A stretch of 64,000 bases of DNA from Opitutaceae bacterium (GTDB taxonomy: Bacteria; Verrucomicrobiota; Verrucomicrobiia; Opitutales; Opitutaceae): contig JAWLBB010000010.1 in assembly GCA_041395105.1 (NCBI GenBank), positions 62,001 through 126,000 on the forward strand, written 5' to 3'. The position numbers and the translations under genes were made by a program. The notes beneath the pieces are model-generated. The model made no database searches and was not told where the DNA came from. It worked only from the letters and a program-made list of their open reading frames with translations. Of this stretch, positions 8,715 through 17,839 are shown piece after piece; the first letter of the stretch is position 1, and each line of letters starts with the position of its first letter.

Positions 8715-10475
8715 TCAGGATCCCCTGCCCGTCCCGCGAAAGAGGTTCCTGAGATTCCGGGCGTCCGCTTTCCGGTCGGTCCGGACTTCCAGAAGTCGGA
8801 TGCCCGGTTCCGGCCGGGCCCGGACTGCCTGCTCGAGTTCCGATTGAGACCGGATTCGCCGGTATCCAATTCCGTGGGCCGCACTCAGACGCTCAAAATC
8901 CACCGTTTGCGGGGTGGCGAAAAACGTCTCGAAGGGAGGCTCAAACGCCGCAATCGGCAGATGCTCGAAAATTCCTCCCCCATCATTGTTGATCAGGAGG
9001 ATGGTCAGACTGCCCCGAAACTGCGGGCGGCAAAGGAATCCATTGGCGTCGTGCAACAGGGCGAGATCGCCGGTCAAGAGCCAGGTCGGGCGGCCTCCGT
9101 GGGCCAGCCCGAGTGCCGTCGAGAGTGTTCCGTCAATCCCGTTGGCGCCACGGTTGCAGAAAAAGCGATGGCCTCGACCGGCCGGCCAGAAGTATTCCAC
9201 ATTGCGGATCGTCATGCTGCTGGCGGCAAAGACCACCGTTCCCCGGCGGAGGCATCTGCCGACCGTCCGGATAACAGAGCTTTCAAAGGGAAATGCCGGC
9301 GCGGCAAGCCCCCGGGACAGGTGCCGTGCCGCCGTTCGCTCGGCCTTGAGCCAGGAGGCACACCACGCGCCCTCGCCCGCCCTGCCCGATCCGGGAACAC
9401 GAAGGTCTCCGGCCCGGCCGCGCAGGTGGATCGAGCGCCCATGGCCGGGGTCCAGATTACGATCGCCGGGATCAACAAAGACAATCCCCGCATTCGAGGC
9501 CGCCAGCCAGCCGCGAAGAGCCTTGCTGGTCGGGAGCGGGCCGAAACTGATCACGCAATCCGGTTTCAGGAAATCGCGCGAGCCGGCGTCGCGAAAAATC
9601 CGGTCATGGGAGATCACCACCGGATCACCGTTCTTTCTGTATTGCCGGACCGGAGACACCCCGTCCGCGAGGACCGGCCAACGCAACCGGCGGGCAAGCT
9701 TGAGGATGGCGAGGGCGTGGGTCTCCGGATTCTCGACCACACCCGGACCATCGATGAGGACCCCCCGGGTCCGGAGGAATCCGGCCGGAAGCCGGACCGT
9801 CCCAGCGGCCGCCGGCGGGACCTCGGAGAGATGCGTAAAGAACCCCCGCGAAGGGCCGAGGAAGTCGCAGGTCACGCCGTTTGCCTCCGGAGTCGGTTCG
9901 AGGGGATCCCGAAAGGGCAGATTGAGATGGACCGGCCCGGCCACCGGATCAAGCGCCCGCCTCCAGGCCTGCGCCACCGTCTGCCGGACGTATCGCAGTC
10001 CCTTCTCCGATGCATCCGGCACACCCATTTCGACCTGCCAGCGTGGGTAGTCCCCATAGAGCTTGACCTGATCGATTGTCTGACCAGACGAACATTCCCG
10101 CATCTCCGGCGGGCGATCCGCCGTCAGAACGATCAGAGGGACCCCGCTTTCCCGTGCCTCGATCACGGCCGGAAAATAGTTCGCTGCCGCCGTACCCGAG
10201 GTGCAGACGAGAACCACCGGACGTCCGGTCCTCCGGGCCAGACCAAGGGCAAAGAAACCTGCAGACCTTTCGTCGAGCACCGGTATGGCCTCGATCCCGT
10301 GATGTCCGGCCAGGGCCACGGTCAGAGGCGTCGATCGCGATCCCGGCGAAATGACGGCAAACTCCAGACCACGGCGGTGTAGGGTTTCCGCCAGCACCCA
10401 CGAGGCGGCGGCGTTGGGATTGGGGAAGGAGGTCACGGCAATCAGGCGGAAGGAGGCATCCAGCAATCGGATCAT
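8715..10475 (-). CDS. menD: SEPHCHC synthase MenD (2-succinyl-5-enolpyruvyl-6-hydroxy-3-cyclohexene-1-carboxylate synthase)
   Basis: Thiamine diphosphate enzyme that joins isochorismate and 2-oxoglutarate in the first committed step of menaquinone synthesis. About 586 aa from the ATG at 10475; a TTG at 10481 is an alternative. N-terminal motifs include VISPGSRSTPL, DERSAGFFALG, CTSGTAAANYFPA and LTADRPPEMR. The C-terminal ThDP domain shows TGDLALLHDANGF and LINNDGGGIFEHLP. It lies 40 bp after menF and 53 bp before menB on the same strand, an operon arrangement that supports the assignment. Confidence 0.95.
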   Translation of the reverse strand: MIRLLDASFRLIAVTSFPNPNAAASWVLAETLHRRGLEFAVISPGSRSTPLTVALAGHHGIEAIPVLDERSAGFFALGLARRTGRPVVLVCTSGTAAANYFPAVIEARESGVPLIVLTADRPPEMRECSSGQTIDQVKLYGDYPRWQVEMGVPDASEKGLRYVRQTVAQAWRRALDPVAGPVHLNLPFRDPLEPTPEANGVTCDFLGPSRGFFTHLSEVPPAAAGTVRLPAGFLRTRGVLIDGPGVVENPETHALAILKLARRLRWPVLADGVSPVRQYRKNGDPVVISHDRIFRDAGSRDFLKPDCVISFGPLPTSKALRGWLAASNAGIVFVDPGDRNLDPGHGRSIHLRGRAGDLRVPGSGRAGEGAWCASWLKAERTAARHLSRGLAAPAFPFESSVIRTVGRCLRRGTVVFAASSMTIRNVEYFWPAGRGHRFFCNRGANGIDGTLSTALGLAHGGRPTWLLTGDLALLHDANGFLCRPQFRGSLTILLINNDGGGIFEHLPIAAFEPPFETFFATPQTVDFERLSAAHGIGYRRIRSQSELEQAVRARPEPGIRLLEVRTDRKADARNLRNLFRGTGRGS

Positions 10476-10515
10476 GGGCAACCCGATCGAAGGGATGGTA
10501 AGCGGCCCGAATCAA

Positions 10516-11964
10516 TCAAAGCACGCCCAGATTGTCGAGAAGCGCCCGCAGTTTCAGTGAAGTCTCCCCGTACTCCCTTTCGGCGTCCGAACCCTCGACA
10601 ATACCGGCACCGGCATAGGCCCGGGCCTTTGAGCCGTCGATCAGGGCGGACCGGATGGCCACGACAAACTCCCCGTTCCCATCGGCATCGATCCATCCGA
10701 GAGGTCCGGCATAGAGGCCGCGCGAAAAGGGCTCCAACTCGGCGATCCGCCGGCAGGCCGCATCGCGCGGAGTCCCGCCGACCGCCGGAGTCGGATGCAG
10801 TTCCTCGACCAGGCGCAGGAGATCCAGCCCGTCGGGAAGTTCGGCTTCGATCGGCGTATGAAGGTGCTGGACGTTGGAAAGCTGAAGAACCCCCACCCTC
10901 ATGGTCTCGTCAATCTGAATACCGAGATTCCCGAGCCGTCGCCGGATGGACTCCATGACCAGGCGTTGTTCTCTCAGATCCTTCTCGCTGCGAAGCAGGT
11001 GGCGCACCTGGATGGCGTCCTCCAGTGCGGTGTTCCCTCTGCGGGCCGACCCAGCCAGCGCCTCGGTGCGGATGCGCCTGCCGGACAGGCTGACCAGCCG
11101 CTCCGGAGTGGCTCCGATGAAACTCTGGCCCCGACCGTTGGCGACCGAGAAGGAAAAACAATCGGGGTAACTCACCCGCAGACGATTGAGAGCCGCCAGG
11201 GGATGCAGATCTGTTTCGGTCTTCAGATCGACCGCCCGGGCCAGCACGATTTTCCGATACAGACCCGCTTCGATATCCGAAAGAGCCCGGATCACCGAGG
11301 CCGCATAACCGCCCGGGGGGCCCACGTCGACCGGATCCCAGGCGGTGCCCGCGATCGAGGGCACGTCGGGCCGGGAGCCGGCAGGATCACGCGGTGAGGT
11401 CTCCCCGAAAGTCCGGAAACGACCATGCGCACGCCAGATCCGTCCGGCCAACGCTTCCAGATCCGAATCGACCTCCACCAGGCAATTGGCCACCGCAGAA
11501 AATCGGTCTCCCATCCGGACGACCTGCCACCGAGGGACAAACACGGTGGCCGGTGGAAACGGTGAAGCCGGATCATCCCCGTCGGCAAAACTGAAACTGC
11601 AGAAGAACCGGGGACCGGCCGGCGGGCTGTCCAGGTCACCGGTCGCGATTGTCCGGTCAAAGGTCGCGCGGATGAAGCGCTGGGCATCGCGGAAGCGTTC
11701 CCTTCCGGAGAACTCACGCATGATGACGGCCTCGGCGCCGGCCAGGGCCATCCGCCTGGCCGGCTGCTCAAGGTAAAAATGGAGATCACTGGGCTCGTAA
11801 ATCGACTCCAGAACAGCGAGAGGATCCAGATGGTCCGCATCCAGCGATACGCTGACCAACCGAGCCTGCCCGTCCGAAAGGGCTTCCCTCCGGCAATCGG
11901 CAAGGAATCCGATCAGCGCTTCAAGGGATCGGTCGGCCTGCGGGTTGATCGGAATCCTCTTCAC
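10516..11964 (-). CDS. menF: Isochorismate synthase MenF
   Basis: Converts chorismate to isochorismate with Mg2+, the entry step of menaquinone synthesis. 482 aa beginning at a GTG (11964). The C-terminal chorismate-utilising domain carries YRKIVLARAV, SFIGATPERLVS, EALAGSARRG, HLHTPIEA, HPTPAVGGTPRDAA and the closing block AGAGIVEGSDAEREYGET. Placement upstream of menD and menB favours the menaquinone role over a salicylate or siderophore enzyme (EntC/DhbC). The N-terminal 190 residues are variable, as is usual in this family. It sits 39 bp after metG's stop on the same strand. Confidence 0.93.
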   Translation of the reverse strand: MKRIPINPQADRSLEALIGFLADCRREALSDGQARLVSVSLDADHLDPLAVLESIYEPSDLHFYLEQPARRMALAGAEAVIMREFSGRERFRDAQRFIRATFDRTIATGDLDSPPAGPRFFCSFSFADGDDPASPFPPATVFVPRWQVVRMGDRFSAVANCLVEVDSDLEALAGRIWRAHGRFRTFGETSPRDPAGSRPDVPSIAGTAWDPVDVGPPGGYAASVIRALSDIEAGLYRKIVLARAVDLKTETDLHPLAALNRLRVSYPDCFSFSVANGRGQSFIGATPERLVSLSGRRIRTEALAGSARRGNTALEDAIQVRHLLRSEKDLREQRLVMESIRRRLGNLGIQIDETMRVGVLQLSNVQHLHTPIEAELPDGLDLLRLVEELHPTPAVGGTPRDAACRRIAELEPFSRGLYAGPLGWIDADGNGEFVVAIRSALIDGSKARAYAGAGIVEGSDAEREYGETSLKLRALLDNLGVL

Positions 11965-12003
11965 GCGATGGATCTGGGTGAACCAATCGGGACGGACCGA
12001 AAC

Positions 12004-13548
12004 TCAGGCCTTGGGCTCCCGGGTCTCCGTGCGCGGGAAAAGAATCGTCGGTTCCGCCAGGGTGTTGCCGGCAAGCACACCGGACCAGACCAGTTCCTCG
12101 CTCCAGGTGGACTTGCGTTCGTGCCCGAGAAGACTTGCCACCCGGTCCGCTATCCCCGGCATGACCGGTGCCACCAACGACGTCGCCAGACGAAGGGATT
12201 CCGCCATCACCGCCAGACAGGTGCCAAGGCGCTCACGATCGAGAGGATCCTCGGATTTGGCCAGCTTCCACGGCGCCCGCTGCTCCGCGTAGCGGTTGAT
12301 CGACTTGATGAAGGCAAAGGCGCGGTCCAGACCGGTGTGAAACTGAAACTCGCCGTAGAGGTCGATGACTTCATCCCGGGTGCGCTCCCAATGAGCGCGC
12401 ACCTCGGCTTCCAGTTCGTCGCCGGGAGCCTCCGCCGCCACCCGGCCCTCAAGATAACGTCCGGTCATATTGAGAGTCCGGTTGACCAGATTGCCCAGGT
12501 CGTTGGCGAGATCGCTGTTGTAACGCGACTGGAACAACTCCGGCGAAAACTCGCTGTCCTGCCCGACATTCATCTCGCGCGTGACAAAATACCTGAAGGC
12601 ATCCGCACCAAACTGATCGATCAGGTCCAGCGGGTTGACGACCACTCCCGTACTCTTCGAGAGTTTTCGGCCGGCCGTCAGCCACCATCCATGAACAAGA
12701 AGCGACCGGGGAAGCTCGATCCCACAGGCCTTCAGCATGATCGGCCAATAAACGGCATGGGGCGGCACGAGGATATCCTTGCCGATCACGTGGTAGTCGG
12801 CCGGCCAATAGCGTTCAAAGCCATCGGTCCCGTAGCCGGCGCCGGAAATGTAATTGGTCAGCGCATCAAACCAGACATAGGTCACGTAATCCGGATTGAA
12901 GGGCATCGGGATACCCCAGGAAAGGCGTTCCTTGGGCCGGGAGATGCAGAGGTCGTTGATCGGCTCCTTGAGAAACTCGAGCACCTGCTTGGCGCGAAAC
13001 CTCGGGAAGATGAAATCCTCGTTGTTCTTCAGGTGTTGGATCAGCCAGTCCTGGTACTGACTCAATTTGAAGAAATAGTTTTTTTCGCTGATCTCGACCA
13101 CATCGCCGTAGATCTCCGGCCATTCGCCATCCACCCGGTCCTTCTCCTGGAGAAACTGCTCTGCCCGGGCGCTGTAGTATCCCTTGTATTCCGCCTGATA
13201 AATCTGCCCCTCGTCGTAAAGCTTCTGCAGCAGCGAAGTGACCACCTTCTGGTGCCTCTCCTCGGTGGTCCGGATATAGTCGTCGTTGGAAACGAGCAGG
13301 CGGCGACAGAGGTCCTGGAATTGCCCGGCCGCCTCATTGCAGAGTTCAATCGGCTCGATCCCGCGATCCCGGGCCGACTGCTGCACCTTTTGACCATGCT
13401 CATCCAATCCGGTCAGAAAAAAGACATCGTCCCCCATCATCCGGCGGAATCGGGCAATAACATCGGTCAACACCTTTTCATAGGCGTGACCGAGATGGGG
13501 AGTTCCGTTGGCGTAATCGATCGCCGTGGTGATATAGAACGTGTTCAT
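12004..13548 (-). CDS. metG: Methionyl-tRNA synthetase (short form)
   Basis: Charges tRNA-Met with methionine. 514 aa from ATG 13548 (MNTFYITTAIDYANG); an earlier in-frame start at 13608 adds non-conserved sequence. The HIGH-type motif is PHLGH (17-21) and the KMSKS-type motif is KLSKS near residue 296. The anticodon-binding helical domain follows and the protein stops after it. It therefore lacks both the zinc-knuckle pattern of long MetRS and the C-terminal EMAP/Trbp111-like tRNA-binding domain, as in other short bacterial MetRS. No Shine-Dalgarno sequence is visible upstream. Confidence 0.96.
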   Translation of the reverse strand: MNTFYITTAIDYANGTPHLGHAYEKVLTDVIARFRRMMGDDVFFLTGLDEHGQKVQQSARDRGIEPIELCNEAAGQFQDLCRRLLVSNDDYIRTTEERHQKVVTSLLQKLYDEGQIYQAEYKGYYSARAEQFLQEKDRVDGEWPEIYGDVVEISEKNYFFKLSQYQDWLIQHLKNNEDFIFPRFRAKQVLEFLKEPINDLCISRPKERLSWGIPMPFNPDYVTYVWFDALTNYISGAGYGTDGFERYWPADYHVIGKDILVPPHAVYWPIMLKACGIELPRSLLVHGWWLTAGRKLSKSTGVVVNPLDLIDQFGADAFRYFVTREMNVGQDSEFSPELFQSRYNSDLANDLGNLVNRTLNMTGRYLEGRVAAEAPGDELEAEVRAHWERTRDEVIDLYGEFQFHTGLDRAFAFIKSINRYAEQRAPWKLAKSEDPLDRERLGTCLAVMAESLRLATSLVAPVMPGIADRVASLLGHERKSTWSEELVWSGVLAGNTLAEPTILFPRTETREPKA

Positions 13549-13819
13549 CGGACGTGTTTGAAGGGAAACGGAAAACAGTAGACGGGCTGAACCCGGTCGC
13601 AACCGCAAAAACCGACCGGCCGGACATCCGATTGCCGCGATGAAGGAAACCCCTCAATGGGGGTGGGCACAAGGATTCAAGGGGTTCTCCCTGCGATCCT
13701 GCGGAAACCACTCAGCCCCTGCTAAGCGGCTGTAAATACACCCGGATGCATCGGCAAAACGTTGGATATCAGGGGGCTCGTGCCTTAATCCTGATGGGCA
13801 AGTGCCGTTGCTCATACCG

Positions 13820-14368
13820 ATGAAATCTGCTCCAGAATCATGGGCCTCCGGGTCCGGTCGGGTAACTGGCGGCCGGAATTGTCGGGGCATGACGCTCGTC
13901 GAAACCGTGGTCGCGATGACTGTTTTCAGCTTTATCGCTGCCGGCGTGATCGGACTCGTCATCCAAAGCCGGCGAATGGCGGAGAGCGCCATCCGCGAAA
14001 ACACTGCCGCCACCGTCGCCCAGGGCTATCTCGAACAGATCAAGTCCATCGAATACTCGGCTCTTGTCGACGCGGTCGCGGCCCCCGGCACGATCGCCCT
14101 TCCGACCAAGACGGATTCGACGACCGACGATCCCATCCTCCTGAACGTTCGCAATCAAAAGACCCTGGTCATCCACAGCTCGGACGCAGGCGTCCCGACC
14201 CGCTTCATGCGTTTCTGGATCACACCGACAGCTACGGACCTCGCCGGGACCGGCCGCAAGGCCATCGAATTCACCGCCCTCTTCGAATGGGAAGGCAATG
14301 ATCGAAATGTCGGAGATATCAAGCGGTCAACCATCCGCTTCGTCCGTTCCTATGTCCCGACCTACTGA
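13820..14368 (+). CDS. Prepilin-type N-terminal methylation protein, PilV-like minor pseudopilin
   Basis: Type IV pilus or type II secretion minor pilin candidate, 182 aa. It has a class III prepilin leader ending CRG|MTLVE at residues 23/24, with the conserved glutamate at +5 of the mature form, followed by a hydrophobic helix (about 24-46). ATG 13820 gives a 23-residue charged leader; a GTG at 13802 is possible. The remainder is a short variable ectodomain. The downstream gene begins one base after its stop, so the pair is coupled. PilV rather than PilE or GspH is inferred from position beside PilW- and PilX-like genes, not from sequence identity. Confidence 0.8.
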   Translation: MKSAPESWASGSGRVTGGRNCRGMTLVETVVAMTVFSFIAAGVIGLVIQSRRMAESAIRENTAATVAQGYLEQIKSIEYSALVDAVAAPGTIALPTKTDSTTDDPILLNVRNQKTLVIHSSDAGVPTRFMRFWITPTATDLAGTGRKAIEFTALFEWEGNDRNVGDIKRSTIRFVRSYVPTY

Positions 14369-14369
14369 T

Positions 14370-15047
14370 ATGAAACCCAGGACCCCATCCCAATCCAGCA
14401 GCGGCTACACTCTCGTCGAGATCCTCATCACCATGGGGGTCTTGGGATTTCTCTTTGCCGGCCTGATGCCTTTCTTCCTCCAGAGCTCGATCTCCTTCTT
14501 TGTCACCGAGCAGAAGCTGAAGGTGAACAATGATATACGGAAATTCACCAACGAAATGGCCAATCAGGCCCGCGAGGCCAATCACTTCATCATTTATCCA
14601 TCCTTCGCCAACACGGACCGCGATGGAGAGCCCGACCGCCAGAGAGACAATGAATCGGGGGATCTGATGATTCTCATCTACTATGACGCCCCGACCGGAT
14701 CACCGCCGCTCGTGACCCGTCCGGTCAGCCGGATTGTCGGCTACTATCGGGCAAGCACCGATCCGCTCGATCCAGCCGGTCCGGGGCCGGTGCGGAAATT
14801 TGATTCGGACACCGATTCCTGGGGGATTTCATTTCCCAATACGAACGACATCGAAACCCTTCTGCCCGACGAATCCCTCGCGGGCAGTTTCACCCAGGTG
14901 GTCGAACTGTCGCGAGGCCTGGCCAACCAGACCCTCTTCTACAATTTCTCAAATCGAAGCATCATGGTAAAGGGGGAGATCCTGCACGGCAACGCAATCA
15001 AACGGGTGTCGAACACCTACAATTTCACGGTCTCACCAAGGGGATAA
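14370..15047 (+). CDS. Prepilin-type protein, PilW-like
   Basis: 225-aa protein with a prepilin peptidase site SSG|YTLVE (G12/Y13; glutamate at +5) and a hydrophobic helix ILITMGVLGFLFAGLMPFF. It would be inserted in the inner membrane, processed by a PilD-type peptidase and exported as a minor pilin. ATG 14370 is chosen because it lies one base after the upstream stop and gives a short 12-residue leader; ATG 14352 lies inside the upstream gene. The ectodomain (about 190 aa) has no motif I recognise. It ends 2 bp before the PilX-like gene. Confidence 0.8.
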   Translation: MKPRTPSQSSSGYTLVEILITMGVLGFLFAGLMPFFLQSSISFFVTEQKLKVNNDIRKFTNEMANQAREANHFIIYPSFANTDRDGEPDRQRDNESGDLMILIYYDAPTGSPPLVTRPVSRIVGYYRASTDPLDPAGPGPVRKFDSDTDSWGISFPNTNDIETLLPDESLAGSFTQVVELSRGLANQTLFYNFSNRSIMVKGEILHGNAIKRVSNTYNFTVSPRG

Positions 15048-15049
15048 AC

Positions 15050-17152
15050 ATGAATTCAAAACGGACCAGGAGATTCAAGGAGAACAGGGGCACAGCCATT
15101 GTCGTGGTCCTCATTCTCACCATCGTTGCCTCCATAACCGGAGGGAGCGCGCTCAAGTACTCGATGAATGAGCGCACCATCAACCGCCGTCACTTCCTTC
15201 GCCTTGAGGCGAAGAACGCCTCCGAAGCAGTCGTCGAATACGGCTTTTCGGAGCTTGTCTCACGGTTTGAAGGGGTTGCTTCAATGCCCGCTGACGCCTT
15301 GCAGACAAATCCCCTGTCGATGCCCGCTTCGGCCTCCACCCTATTCACCTATGGAACCCCCGGGACAAATTGCCATGTCAATCCGGCGAATATGAGCGTC
15401 GTTGGATCGATGGTGAATCTGACCCGGGAATACATCGACCCGAGCGACCCGGCCAATGAATTCGATCCGATGAAGGGGCGAACCATGGATCTCTATGAGG
15501 TCACGGTCTATGGATCAGCCACGGTGACGGATCCGCTCGGCCCGCCCATAACCTCCTACGCTTCCCAACGGATACAGGCCCGTGATGCCCCGCTCTTCAC
15601 CCACGCCATCTTCTACAATATCCCGATGGAAATCGCGCCCGGACCCTCCATGGATGTCCGGGGGCCCGTTCATTCGAACAATGACATGTACATCCAGGCG
15701 GGATCCGGGCTCAACTTTTATGATACCGTGACCTCGGCCGGAGCCATCAACCACGGTCCCCTGCCCGGAATCGGCAAGAGCACCGACAATGCCGACGTTG
15801 CCTTTCGCGATGGCAGCGGAACGCTCGTCAGCATGAATGACGGCACCAACTGGCTGAACAGCAGCATGGACAGCTGGCGGGCCGACTCATCCCAACGCTG
15901 GGATGGCTACGTTCAGTCCGCCGCCCACGGTGTCCAGGTTCACAACACCCTTGGCTCCGGCGACTACGTCCCGGATGATCCCTCGACCGCGGCAAACGAG
16001 TTGCAGAACCCGGCCCACAGCATTGTCGAGCCCCCCGATACCGCCGCCGCCGGCACAACCATGGAGAACGAGAAGATGGCCAACAAGGCCGGCCTCTACC
16101 TCTATGTGGACTCGACCACTCAGAACGTGACCATCTTCAAGAGCGCCGCCGCCCGCAATGCCTATATCAATTCGGGAGACGCCTCGGGGGTGGTCACCTA
16201 CACCGAGGATCCGACGCGCCCGCTCATCACGACCGCTCCGATTTCCTATGATTCGACGATCACCAACGCAGACGGCTCAGCCTACGCCAACACCGTCCAC
16301 GACCAGACCTTCTACGATCGTCGTTGGGAAAAGAACGTCGACCTCTACAGCATCGATGTCGGCGTCCTTCGCGAAGCGATCAACGGAACCGGAACCGGTT
16401 TCGGCAACTACGACGAAGCCAGCGTGACCGAGAGCACACCCGGCGATTGGAATGGCGTCGTCTATGTCGAGTTGAGCAATCCCAACACCTCTCTCGGCGA
16501 CACCAGTCGAGCCCCCGCCATTCGCCTTCACAACGGGAAGAAGATTCCCAACCGCAAAGAGGTCGACGCCGGCGGGATCGACGGGTTCAGCCTCGTCACC
16601 AACGGCGCCCTTTATGTCCAGGGACATTTCAACGCCAACGGCAGCATCTCCGCGGCGTCTTCGACCACGCCCGACTCGGGCGAAGCACCCGCCGCCGTGA
16701 TGGCGGACGCGATCAACATCCTCTCTTCCGCCTGGAACGACGGGGATGCCGCACTCAGCCTTAGTGACTCCGGCAGGTTGGCCGCACCGACCGAAATATC
16801 GGCAGCCCTTCTGACCGGAAATGTCCCGTCCGATCCCAACGCTAGCGGCAGCACCCGGTACAGCGGCGGAGTCGAGAACTTCCCCCGGTTCCTTGAGAAA
16901 TGGTCGGGAGTGGACCTCGCCTACCGCGGTTCGATGGTTGCCCTGTTCCAGAGCGAGGTCGCCACCGGCCGATGGGGCAAGAGCAACGTCTACGACCCGC
17001 CCAATCGCAATTGGGGGTTCAATACACTTTTTGGATCCGGCACCAGACGCTTTCCGCCAGGAACCCCCAACGTGAGGTCCTTCCGTCGCGTCGATTACCG
17101 CGAATTGAACAAATCGGAATTTGACGCCGCCGTCGCAGCGATGACGCCTTGA
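15050..17152 (+). CDS. Large PilX-like pilus assembly protein
   Basis: 700-aa protein with a short basic leader (KRTRRFKENRG), a hydrophobic segment TAIVVVLILTIVASITGGS and, right after it, the asparagine- and glutamate-bearing helix seen in PilX N-terminal domains (LRLEAKNASEAVVEYGFSEL). The extracellular part of over 600 residues is rich in Asp, Asn, Ser and Gly and has the look of a secreted, surface-exposed protein. It is far larger than typical PilX (about 170-200 aa), so it may combine an initiator-like minor pilin with an adhesin-like domain; that is inference. It follows the PilW-like gene by 2 bp and overlaps a possible TTG start of the next gene. Confidence 0.75.
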   Translation: MNSKRTRRFKENRGTAIVVVLILTIVASITGGSALKYSMNERTINRRHFLRLEAKNASEAVVEYGFSELVSRFEGVASMPADALQTNPLSMPASASTLFTYGTPGTNCHVNPANMSVVGSMVNLTREYIDPSDPANEFDPMKGRTMDLYEVTVYGSATVTDPLGPPITSYASQRIQARDAPLFTHAIFYNIPMEIAPGPSMDVRGPVHSNNDMYIQAGSGLNFYDTVTSAGAINHGPLPGIGKSTDNADVAFRDGSGTLVSMNDGTNWLNSSMDSWRADSSQRWDGYVQSAAHGVQVHNTLGSGDYVPDDPSTAANELQNPAHSIVEPPDTAAAGTTMENEKMANKAGLYLYVDSTTQNVTIFKSAAARNAYINSGDASGVVTYTEDPTRPLITTAPISYDSTITNADGSAYANTVHDQTFYDRRWEKNVDLYSIDVGVLREAINGTGTGFGNYDEASVTESTPGDWNGVVYVELSNPNTSLGDTSRAPAIRLHNGKKIPNRKEVDAGGIDGFSLVTNGALYVQGHFNANGSISAASSTTPDSGEAPAAVMADAINILSSAWNDGDAALSLSDSGRLAAPTEISAALLTGNVPSDPNASGSTRYSGGVENFPRFLEKWSGVDLAYRGSMVALFQSEVATGRWGKSNVYDPPNRNWGFNTLFGSGTRRFPPGTPNVRSFRRVDYRELNKSEFDAAVAAMTP

Positions 17153-17175
17153 AGATCAATACCGGACTCAACGTC

Positions 17176-17802
17176 ATGAACTATCGGATGCCCCTTGCCA
17201 CATTCTTCGCCACCCTGGCGGTCTCCGCCTTCGCGACGATCGCTTCAGCTGCCGGGTGGCCGTCCGCTGCCCGGCCCGTCCTCACCCCAACGGTCACTTA
17301 CGAGGCCTTCGACGGTGGAGAAATTGAACACCTCACCCTGGACGGCGATGGCGTTCTCTTCCGTACCGGAAACGACGTCACCCTGCGATCGGCCGATCCG
17401 GACTCCCAATACTCGATCCTCTTTCAGAGTACCCGCTATCCCGGCGCCACCTTAGGCCTTGCCCTCTTTGGAAAGTCCGAATTCGTCTCCTCCATCGAGA
17501 GCAGCGCCTGGAACGCTTATCCCGCAACCCTCAAGGCGCGCTACCCCTTCGAACTGACGATCGTCACCGATCGCCCTCCCGAAGAAACCGCGAAGGGCGT
17601 TCCCATCATGGGCGCCCCCTATCGCGAACTCACCTTCAGTTTCAGGATGGAGGAAGAGGGCCCCGTCATGATGCGGCGCGAGACCTTCATCATGATGAAG
17701 GACCGGCTTCTGGTGGCTTCCGTTGAGGCGCCCGAGAACTATTTCGAAGCGATGGCTCAAACCATGCGATCCTTCCTCGTCGGCCTGGATCGCCAGAAAT
17801 AA
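17176..17802 (+). CDS. Secreted protein of unknown function linked to the pilin cluster
   Basis: 208 aa from ATG 17176, with a Sec signal peptide (MNYRMPLATFFATLAVSAF, then ATIASAAGW) and a probable cleavage after SAA or nearby. An in-frame TTG at 17149 would overlap the pilX-like stop but only lengthens the leader. The mature domain of about 180 residues is a mixed alpha/beta sequence with a conserved-looking end (ENYFEAMAQTMRSF). I do not recognise the family; the C-terminal pattern is loosely like DcrB/PsbP-type lipoproteins, but without the lipobox. Its spacing suggests transcription with the three pilin genes. Confidence 0.6.
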   Translation: MNYRMPLATFFATLAVSAFATIASAAGWPSAARPVLTPTVTYEAFDGGEIEHLTLDGDGVLFRTGNDVTLRSADPDSQYSILFQSTRYPGATLGLALFGKSEFVSSIESSAWNAYPATLKARYPFELTIVTDRPPEETAKGVPIMGAPYRELTFSFRMEEEGPVMMRRETFIMMKDRLLVASVEAPENYFEAMAQTMRSFLVGLDRQK

Positions 17803-17839
17803 GCCGTTGCCTTGAACCCGCCCACCGGCCTAGCTGGCC

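Noticed and set aside
11779..13581. Plus-strand open frame of 600 codons opposite menF and metG
   Set aside because: No domain character; both genes on the minus strand are intact and well supported.
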